Assembly (NCBI GenBank): GCA_029582265.1
Contig: CM055816.1
Coordinates: forward strand, 36,454,220-36,518,219
DNA: 64,000 bases
Source of the DNA: Zoroaster sp. YZ-2022
Taxonomy: Eukaryota; Echinodermata; Asteroidea; Forcipulatida; Zoroasteridae
Reading direction: 5' to 3'
Below, piece after piece: positions 56,308 through 64,000 of the stretch. The position numbers and the translations under genes are program-made. Position 1 is the first letter of the stretch. Each line of letters opens with the position of its first letter. Under the pieces are notes generated by a model that had not been told where the DNA came from, did not search any database, and saw nothing but the letters and a program-made list of their open reading frames with translations.

Positions 56308-56660
56308 ATAATAATAATAATAATAATGTATAGATTTATATAGCGCACGTATCCACCAACTAAGTGGCGCTCAAGGTGCATTATATTATTATCCCTGCTC
56401 ATAAGGCTCATAAGGCTCATAAATCATTCCTGAAACCATCTCAGCTCCCTGGGGAGTATACAGCTCAATTGCTGCCATTTCTAGCGCATATAGAGCAAAC
56501 CATCTCTGCCTTCACAGGTACCCATTTAACCCCTGGGTGGAGAGAAGCAATTATGGTTAAGTGTCTTGCTCAAGGACACAGGTGTCACGGCCAGGCTCGA
56601 ACCCACACTCTGCTGCTGGCAACACCAGAACTTGAGTTCAGTGCGCTAGACCGCACGACA
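56308..56660 (-). mobile_element. tRNA-derived SINE, third copy, with degenerate head
   Basis: Same body and AATAAT tail as the 25.5-kb copy. B-box GGTTCGAGCCTGGCC is altered and the A-box region is diverged (GTGCGGTCTAGCGCAC), so it is probably transcriptionally weak. Located inside the AGATGTCAAAT array. Confidence 0.85.
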
Positions 56661-56765
56661 ATCCACTTTACGTGCATTATACAACACACGGGACCTACGG
56701 CTTTACGTCCCATCCGAAGGACGAAGCAATTATGGTTAAGTACCTTGCTCAAGGACACAAGTGTC
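56661..56765 (-). mobile_element. Fragment of a related SINE body
   Basis: CGGGACCTACGGCTTTACGT, CCCATCCGAAGGACGAAGCA and GCTCAAGGACACAAGTGTCA. The last part repeats the GCTCAAGGACACA block of the adjoining SINE, so it is a second, partial element or an internal duplication. Confidence 0.65.
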
Positions 56766-56922
56766 AAATAGATGTCAAATAGTAGATGTCAAATAGTAGA
56801 TGTCAAATAGTAGATGTCAAATAGTAGATGTCAAATACGTAGATGTCAAATAGATGTCAAATAGATGTCAAATATGTAGATGTCAAATAGATGCCAAATA
56901 GATGCCAAATAGATGCCAAATA
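56762..56922. repeat. AGATGTCAAAT minisatellite, right part
   Basis: Units AGATGTCAAATAGT and AGATGTCAAAT, ending with three AGATGCCAAAT variants. Confidence 0.95.
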
Positions 56923-57150
56923 GGCTCGTCCCTTTTATTGCCTGTGGCTTTTGGACGCTCTGTTTCATTTGTAAAACACATGTATATACACAAAGTATTG
57001 TAGTTCAACATTTGGATGACACAGTGTTGAATCCTGACTGATACACTGCTCCCAAACAAATGATCAAATTATATTTGATTTGAAATCTCTGCCAAACATC
57101 TATTTCTGATTGTAGAATAATAAAAGTCGATATCTTTTTTTTTGACACAG

Positions 57151-57273
57151 GGTCTGTAAATGAAGACTTTCCGCACCAACTCCTCATCATCATCAGCTCC
57201 AACTTAAAGATGCAGAGACAATTCACAGAGTACCAAGATGAGCTCAGAATCCTCAATGACATCTTAGCTTGAT
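57151..57273 (+). pseudogene. Exon-like unit 1 of a four-copy series
   Basis: Acceptor TTTTTGACACAG, donor TTGAT|GTAAGC, 123 bp. The phase-1 frame encodes SVNEDF, SSNLKMQRQFTEYQDELR, then TGA just before the donor. Most coding-like of the four. Flanking intron (TATTTCTGATTGTAGAATAA) is shared with unit 4. Function not recognised. Confidence 0.45.
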
Positions 57274-57820
57274 GTAAGCACTTCTCACTTTTTTCATCTA
57301 TCAAAACCCAAGTGGAATGTTTGTTTCTGGCATTAGATCAAAAGTAAACCAGTATGGGACTCATCAGACTCTCATTATACAGAAATAAACAACACAAATT
57401 TGAAAGTCACCTTTATATAAACAGTACTTAGGTGTCATTATGACCAGCAATTGAATTTACCTAAACCCAAAATAACTGAATTATTAATGTGAGGTCAGTG
57501 ATGATATCATATAAAGGACCTTAGGAACTATTAGTCTGAAGTGACCTCATTATAGAGAAATAAGGAACACAAATTTGAGTCACTATATGGCAACTTATGG
57601 AGATCACAGCCACTAAAGGAGAGAATGCTGCCCTCTATTGATCAGAAATATAGACGGCTTTACACATTTCTTGATCCTCTATTTGAATGCATATAAAATA
57701 CCAAATGGATACTGAACCTAATGGAAATAACTGAACCTGAATCTCTGAATGTCTGTCATAAATAATGTTTTCTGTTAATTTGTTTTGTTTTTCTAATGTA
57801 TGATTTATAATTTATTTCAG

Positions 57821-57905
57821 GTAAAGGGAACAGGTTACAATTGATGAGATGGCCCATATTCAACTATCAAGGAATTACAGTGGCAGCTACCTGTGCTCAA
57901 TATTG
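57821..57905 (+). other. Possible short exon with an Ig-like YSGSYLC motif
   Basis: Acceptors TTATTTCAG (57820) or AACAG (57833), donor ATATTG|GTAAGA. From 57834 there are exactly 24 sense codons ending IQLSRNYSGSYLCSIL, which recalls the D-x-G-x-Y-x-C end of an Ig domain. A different frame is also open. No companion exons identified; low certainty. Confidence 0.2.
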
Positions 57906-58137
57906 GTAAGACATTTTCTGACAGCCTATATTTGACATTCTTGCGAGCCAAGTGTATTTGATTTAAAAGGAACACTTAGTGCCACACATAAGATAAATGA
58001 CGATGTGATGTGGCATTCTTATTGCTCAATTTAGAGTGACTCACAAACGTGCCCCAAATATTCTTTTATAAAAGAAACTTCATCACTACACAATTGTAAT
58101 TGTATAAAGAATTAGTTGAGAATACATGTTCATATGT

Positions 58138-58390
58138 TAGCCCTCCTACTATAGCTGCACTTTAGTGGCAAGTAGCTATAGAGGTCAAAACCAGTCAACT
58201 GACTGTTTTGACTGTTAACCCAAATGTGCACACAGGGGCATTTTTGACTGATTTTTACTGTCATTTTGACCACACTGAACAATACCAGACAATGCTTTTA
58301 CCAGTCAAAAACAGTAGACTCATTTTGACCTGTAAATGCTACACGTTTTGACTGATTTGACCCTGGCAGTCACACATGTAGGAGGGTTTA
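58138..58390 (-). mobile_element. MITE of the CCCTCCTA family, copy 2
   Basis: Opposite orientation to copies 1 and 3. Left end GCCCTCCTACTATAGCTGC, right end TGTAGGAGGGTTTAG. Interior TGTGCACACAGGGGCATTTT is the complement of the block in the other copies. Confidence 0.8.
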
Positions 58391-58936
58391 GTAGACTATG
58401 ATTGGAACCATGACTCCATGTGAAAGACTTATACTGCATATTGATAACATGGCGCGGCCCAATTCTGCAAAATTTGCAAAAAGCATTGCAGTGTACTTGC
58501 TTTCACCTCTGTTTTCAACATCCTAAATGTCAGATTTCAAACTAGTTATTTTGAATCCAACTTGTATGAGCAGTTATAGAGCAATAAGTGATCTCTGGTG
58601 TTACTTTTCATAGGTTTGCTGGCATTTACAATCCAAAATGAAACAATGAGTTAGGTTTTATTTACTATAGACGGATTCGAAGTACATGTCAATACATTGC
58701 AGTATCAGTACATTGACTTGAACTGTTGAATACGAGTTGTGATGTAATTTGTGGCTACCAACAAGTAGGATTTTTGTTGGAGCTTGTCGTGTTTCAGAAA
58801 ATAATGTGTTTGAACTGGTCTATGTCGTCAATTAATACTTCCCCAAAATGATCACCTCTCCACCAATCAGAAGGGCTTAACAATGGGGGTTTTATTTCTG
58901 CAGAATAATGAATGAAATCTTTGTCCATTTCTACAG

Positions 58937-59063
58937 GGTCTGTAAATCAAGACTTTGAGCAAGTACTTCTCATCATCGACTCCAACCTGAAGATGTAGAG
59001 ACTCGACACAAAATACCTGCAAGGAACTCGAAATCATCGATGGCAAAAACATCCTAGCTTGAT
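58937..59063 (+). pseudogene. Exon-like unit 2 of the four-copy series
   Basis: Acceptor TTTCTACAG, donor TTGAT|GTAAGT. SVNQDF, IIDSNLKM then TAG; the rest is shifted. Its upstream intron (GCAGAATAATGAATGAAATC) matches unit 3. Confidence 0.45.
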
Positions 59064-59373
59064 GTAAGTGCCTCTTAGTTTTGTTCAAAGAATCTGTCGA
59101 TTGTGTTTGACCAATAAGGAAACTATATGGGACCCTTGCTTCCTTTTTCTTTAAGATTGCACAATTGATATTTGTTGCCAATGTTGCTATGGTAATTCTG
59201 ACATAGGTTACTTTGGTATTATTTAGCAAATTAAAGAGAATGTGTAACATGGGTAATGTTAACTAAACTGCTTCTATGATTGAGACCGTTACCAGCAATG
59301 AATATCAAGGAGGTTAGGGTTAATGCTAAATGAGATTTATATTGTAAATAATAAGCAGCAGATCAACCACTCT

Positions 59374-59694
59374 TTAACCCTCCTATGACTGCAAAGGTCA
59401 AAATCAGTCAAAATGTTGATATATGTACTTGCCAATGTATATCTAGTGCACTTAAAAGTAGAACACTGTCAAACCGTATGTGTAGTAAGTACATTTACAG
59501 GTCAAAATGAGTCGACCGGTTTTGACTGGTAAAAAGCATTGTCTGGTATTGTTCAGGGTGGTCAAAATGACAGTAAAAACCAGTCAAAAATGCCCCTGTG
59601 TGCACATTTGGGTCAACAGTCAAAACAGGCAGTTGACTGGTTTTGACCACTACAGCAACTTCTCACTAAAGTGCAGCTCTATTAGGAGGGTTAA
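59374..59694 (+). mobile_element. MITE of the CCCTCCTA family, copy 3, complete
   Basis: Ends TTAACCCTCCTA and TAGGAGGGTTAA are inverted repeats that include the TTAA target on both sides. The interior carries several CAGTCAAAA / TTTTGACTG motifs. Non-coding. Confidence 0.85.
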
Positions 59695-60059
59695 TATAAG
59701 AAACAACCAATTGGCCGCATTTTATATAAGAAACATATCCTGCTTGGGGCTCCATAGCACGTTAACAAAACTGCTAACTACAAAATTGCAAAACTGCTAA
59801 CTACAAAACTGCGACTGCAAACTTATCGTGTGATATGGTTGCTTAGATACGGGAAGACACAAAGGACGAACTAAAAGGTCACTTATAGTGATTTCATAAA
59901 CCTCTGTGGGCTTGTGTGCATCCCAGAGTATCTCTGTCTAGTAAATTCAGTGATAAAATAACTGTTTGAAAATTTTATTCATAACTTACCGGCATAGCCT
60001 TAACTTTCCAAATTTTCTTTGGTTTTCATGGTAAACACTCTTATTAGAGAGATTTAGCC

Positions 60060-60506
60060 CAGGGCCGCCTTAGGAATATTTGAGGCCCCCGGGCAAGCAA
60101 TGTACTGGGGCCCCAACCCCTCGCCCCCAACACATTCAACTTTTAACAACTTCTTGAACATTTGCATTAGGACTGCTTGTGTTGTATTACACGATATATA
60201 AAATGCAAAATATCGTATACAAAATGCAAAGAAGTGCTGGAGTGTTGCACTCCTGTTGTGCCGGCCTACCGGTGATTTAACATGAAGGGCTCCCGATGGG
60301 GCCTTGGTCCAAAGATCAATTAAACGCCAGATGGCCCAGATCCAACATTCATTTTGCATACAAGGAGGCCCCGATTTCACATTAACGCCACTGTTATTTA
60401 ATAATATGAACCTTAATTTTTATTTTTCAAATTGAATCTCGGGGCCCCTAAAATCGCGGGGCCCCCGGGCAACTGCCCAGTGTGCCCATGCGATAAGACA
60501 GCACTG
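60060..60506. mobile_element. hAT-like MITE with an exact 8-bp target duplication
   Basis: Ends CAGGGCCGCCTTAGG and its counterpart CAGTGCTGTCTTATC (minus strand). Flanked by ATTTAGCC on both sides (60052-60059, 60507-60514). The GGCCCCCGGGCAA blocks near both ends form extra inverted repeats. The 8-bp duplication and CAGNGC ends fit hAT. It contains a 108-codon minus-strand open frame of low significance. Confidence 0.9.
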
Positions 60507-60594
60507 ATTTAGCCATGTCACAGCAGTCTTTATCCTGTACTGTTATTACTGCAGAATAATTAATGAAATCTTTCTCTGTTTCTTTTCTGCACAG

Positions 60595-60724
60595 AGCCTG
60601 TAAATTAAGACATCAAGAAAGTACTCCCTCAACGATAACTCCATCCTGAAGATGATGCTACTCGCTACACAGAGTACCAGGAGGAACTTTACATCCACAA
60701 CAAGAAAAACATCCACACTTGGAC
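60595..60724 (+). pseudogene. Exon-like unit 3, donor lost
   Basis: Acceptor CTTTTCTGCACAG|AGCCTG. Same order of blocks as units 1, 2 and 4 but the donor GATGTAAGT has become GACGAAGTT. Stops early in the phase-1 frame. Confidence 0.4.
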
Positions 60725-61084
60725 GAAGTTCTCCTCCTGGGTTTTCCAATATCCTGAAAATTAGCTGGAATGTTTGTTTTTAGTGTTAAACTAAAGAGTA
60801 TATATGGAAACAGTAATGATGCTTCATTTATAAAGGGAAGGTCCAATATTGGTATTTAGTAACATACATTCATTTCAACCCTCTGTCCTTTTTTAAAGAA
60901 AATTTAATAATTTCAAGCTCGACTTTTATAGTCGAGTCAAAAAAAAAAAATAAACAGGTATTAAAAAGTGCAGTCATGGCTCCATCCAACTACTTTTAAA
61001 AATGATAAAAAAATTGAAATCTCTGCCAAATATCTATTTCTGATTGTAGAATAATAAATAAGTCTATATCTTTATTTGACACAG

Positions 61085-61212
61085 GGTCTGTAAATGAAGA
61101 CTTTCAGCACTAACTCCTCATCATCATCAGCTCCAACTTAAAGATGCAGAGACAATTCACAGAGAACCAGGTTGAGCTCAATATCTTCAACGAGAAAACA
61201 TCCTAGCTTGAT
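61085..61212 (+). pseudogene. Exon-like unit 4 of the series
   Basis: Acceptor TTATTTGACACAG, donor TTGAT|GTAAGT. Very close to unit 1 (SSNLKMQRQFTE conserved) but TAA occurs after nine codons. Confidence 0.45.
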
Positions 61213-61526
61213 GTAAGTTCATTTCATGTTTTCTCCCACAAGTGTGTTGTTTTTGTTAAACCATGAGTACATGTATGGAAACAGTGTGTGATAATGGCTT
61301 CCTATATTTGCCAATGTGCAGATGTTTGTTTGTTTTTGTTGTTTTTATTTCCATTCATACACCATTAGACCAAACAAAAGTCCCCGGTTTCTGGTCTCCA
61401 TGTGTGACGCCTCAGACCTGCACGTCGGCCCTTTTTATTTATTTTTTGTTTTTGCAATTGCAGCCAAAATCGATTGGATTTCTGCCATGCTGTGTTTTAA
61501 ACGACTTTGTCACATAAGGGTATGAA

Positions 61527-61918
61527 CTAGGGGTGGACAATATCATGATAATATCATAACGATACGATATTAACAAAATTATCAGTTATGGTTTTGAAAA
61601 TATTGAATTATCGACATATTGACGATATTCCAAAAATACTGCCAATATTCCAAAAATATAGCCGATATTAAATTTATATCGCTCTTTTTAGTTAAAATAT
61701 CGCTGGAGTGATAAATTGTCTCTAAGAACTTGGCTCATTTTGGAGCGACTGTCCCTGTAGAACTTTTCGGTGTCCAATCTCGTTAACGTATAATACATAC
61801 ATGCCATTTTTTCATGTATTTAAAATAATTCGTGTATTGAGACGATAATATCGTATCCCTATATCATGGCTGTGGCGATAATCGACTATCAAAAAAAAAT
61901 TTAATATCGTCACCCTAG
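61527..61918. mobile_element. MITE with CTAGGGGTG ends
   Basis: Ends CTAGGGGTGGACAATATC and GTCACCCTAG pair imperfectly; flanks TATGAA (61521-61526 and 61919-61924). The interior has many ATATCG motifs. A weakly similar stretch lies at 47335-47380. hAT-like by end type; the 6-bp match may be part of an 8-bp duplication. Confidence 0.7.
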
Positions 61919-62015
61919 TATGAATGTTTGCTTGGTTTGTAGAGGCCTCTTAGCCACCATATTTTGTATATGGTAAATTTGGTTCCCGCGTATACATGTA
62001 TCACATATTTCCCTG

Positions 62016-62767
62016 TTGGTATCATAACCAAACTGAGACCTGGTATCATAACCAAACTTAGACCTGGTATCATAACCAAACTTAGACCTGGTATCATATC
62101 CAACCTGAGACCTGGTATCATAACCAAACTTAGAACCTGGTATCATAACCAAACTTAGACCTGTTTTCATAACCAAACTGAGACCTGGTTTCATAACCAA
62201 ACTTAGACCTGCTATCACAATCCAAAACTGAGACCTGGTATCATAACCAAACTGAGACCTGGTATACATAGCAAACTGAGACCTGGTATCATAACCAAAC
62301 TTAGACCTGGTATCATAACCAAACTTAGACCTGGTATCATAACCAAACTTAGACCTGGTATTATAACCAAACTGAGACCTGGTATCATAACCAAACTGAG
62401 ACCTGGTATCATAACCAAACTGAGACCTGGTATCATAACCAAACTGAGACCTGGTATCATAACCAAACTGAGACCTGGTATCATAACCAAACTGAGACCT
62501 GGTATCATAACCAAACTGAGACCTGGTATCATAACCAAACTTAGACCTGGTATCATAACCAAACTGAGACCTGGTATCATAACCAAACTTAGACCTGGTA
62601 TCATAACCAAACTGAGACCTGGTATCATAACCAAAACTGAGACCTGGTATCATAACCAAACTTAGACCTGGTATCATAACCAAACTTAGACCTGGTATCA
62701 TAACCAAACTGAGACCTGGTATCATAACCAAACTTAGACCTAGTATCATAACCAAACTTAGACCTGT
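62016..62767. repeat. Minisatellite, 24-bp unit, ~31 copies
   Basis: Unit AGACCTGGTATCATAACCAA then ACTG or ACTT. The G/T dimorphism runs irregularly through the array. Because 24 is 8 codons, minus-strand frames of 139-302 codons appear (SQFGYDTR, GLSLVMIP); they are not genes. Confidence 0.97.
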
Positions 62768-62769
62768 AT

Positions 62770-63440
62770 GCCGGCTTTTTACTGTGACCAGAAACATGTT
62801 TGGGCCCCATTGGTTCATTGGTTGCCGTTATGTGAGTTCAAGTTGTGCTGCGATGACGTCATTGTTCTGATCAAATGTGAACCGAAGTTTGTGATCGGTT
62901 ATGCTTGGTTGCAAGATTGAAAAAAGTAACGAAAGTTTTGTTAATTATAATTTGTTAAAACATGATGATATGATTGTTCGCATACCAGTATATCTTTCAA
63001 GTTTATTACTAGCACTCACAAGTAAGTTCTATTTTACAAAAATTTGCATTACACCGTATATTTTGAAAAATGTTGACAATTGAACATGCCGCAAACTAAA
63101 CAATTTTCTGGTTACCTTTGTGTTTTCGCGTAGCTATGTCATCTTGTTTCTGGTCAAGAATATGATGTCAGAAACAAGTTTCTGGTTAGGGTCATGAAAA
63201 CACGCCCCTGGTATCATAACTGTGGTTGCTATTAAGTCAATGGTTGTTCTTGGCCTTTTGAGACAAATGTTTTTGTCAGTCATGTTTTTGTCAGTCACAA
63301 GGATTTGTTCATCATGGATGCATTTGATTTATCGTGTATCGTTCAAAAGTCAAAGAATTACTTTACAGTTTCTTTAATGTCACTGTCATTCCACAGGGTG
63401 GGCAAGCTTTGTGATAGGTGTCCCTTGTTAAATGGTAAAT
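62770..63440. other. Non-coding stretch
   Basis: Nothing recognised except a lone TGGTATCATAAC block at about 63207, related to the adjoining 24-bp unit. Confidence 0.4.
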
Positions 63441-63445
63441 GTATT

Positions 63446-63825
63446 TAGCTTGGGCGATATCGATTTTTTCATCCATGATATATCGGCCTTTCATATTTTT
63501 CGATAGTATCGTTTTTTCATTCATGCATGATTGCTTTAGAGCCGATAACCACAGGTATGTACCCTCTGGTGTCCCAACAAATTGCATATTCGTTTGCAGA
63601 GCATTTATGCATGCTTCTTGAAGTAGTTCGGTTTTGTTTCTCACTTCCCAAAAAGCTGAAAAACTGTCCTAATTTTGTTTCCATGGAATTTCTGGAATCG
63701 ACTCACAATGCGATTTTTTTTATATTACATTTTTGTAATCATTATGATTTGCCGATATCTCTAACTTAAAAAATTCTTGATATCAAATCGAATAAATAAA
63801 GGTATCGTGTTATCGCCCAAGTTTA
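63446..63825. mobile_element. MITE with TAGCTTGGGCGATA ends, copy 2
   Basis: Ends TAGCTTGGGCGATATCGAT and ATCGTGTTATCGCCCAAG. Reversed relative to 31734-32020 and longer by about 115 bp in the middle (63541-63655). Flanks AAATGTATT and AAATGTACC, a 7-of-9 match. Confidence 0.85.
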
Positions 63826-64000
63826 AAATGTACCATTTATTATCATTCATTGGTGACTCCTAATTAACATTATTGTAACTTCCTATTTCAAATTGATTTC
63901 ATTCTAATTTGAAGAACAACTGAGAATGCACTCATAATAAAGATAATGAATGATACATCTACCACGTAACAAGGACACCATGTCACACAAACTTTTCCCC

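Noticed and set aside
60054..60380. 108-codon minus-strand frame
   Set aside because: Lies within a MITE and starts or ends in its terminal repeat; no coding signature.
61910..62818. 302-codon minus-strand frame (SQFGYDTR repeats)
   Set aside because: The 24-bp unit is 8 codons long and free of stops; frame switches at indels show no frame preservation.

Overview
The window looks like a marine invertebrate genome, most likely a non-vertebrate deuterostome (echinoderm-like). This is inferred from AT-rich intergenic DNA, tRNA-derived SINEs, THAP/YqaJ-type DNA transposons, phase-1 EGF exon shuffling and a fibrinogen-domain gene. Species cannot be fixed from sequence alone. Bases 1-190 are an assembly gap. 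Most of the 64 kb is intron or repeat; two protein-coding units can be supported.

From left to right, 0.2-5.8 kb holds no clear gene, only a possible TATA promoter with spliced non-coding exons and a decayed TTAA MITE. 5.8-12.5 kb is a compound satellite: monomers of about 145 bp are interrupted every 1.5-1.9 kb by a spacer of about 480 bp. 12.6-37.8 kb is a plus-strand secreted-protein gene. It has one unrecognised exon, three intact 93-bp EGF-like exons (plus one frameshifted and one remnant), a divergent cysteine-rich exon, and three exons forming a complete fibrinogen-related domain (FReD) with stop and polyA signals. Splice phases agree across the whole model. Its introns are packed with arrays: 48 bp x8, 50 bp x~57, 77 bp x5, 57 bp x~65, 29 bp x~61, and a concatemer with a 1.3-kb period.

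43.53-50.39 kb is one 6.86-kb DNA transposon with matching ends and an AT (or TA) target duplication. It resembles the IS4EU/ISL2EU type. A minus-strand two-exon gene encodes an apparently intact 491-aa THAP plus DDE transposase. A convergent plus-strand six-exon gene encodes a SWIM zinc finger, YqaJ nuclease and PHD finger, but carries a nonsense codon and several frameshifts. A LINE 3' end sits in the transposase intron.

50.4-64 kb holds a 125-bp array (~17 copies), an 11-bp-type array interrupted by a SINE, four copies of a duplicated exon-like unit, a 24-bp array, and several MITEs with clear target duplications.

Most notable are: (1) two inverted elements that share three copies of one 9-bp target sequence, starting 13 bases into a FReD intron; (2) an A-B-A-B-A concatemer with a TA target duplication and a preserved empty site nearby, carrying divergent tRNA-like modules; (3) paralogous intron segments that give before/after views of MITE insertion and satellite expansion. 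Long open frames inside the 57-, 50- and 24-bp arrays are artefacts of unit length and composition.
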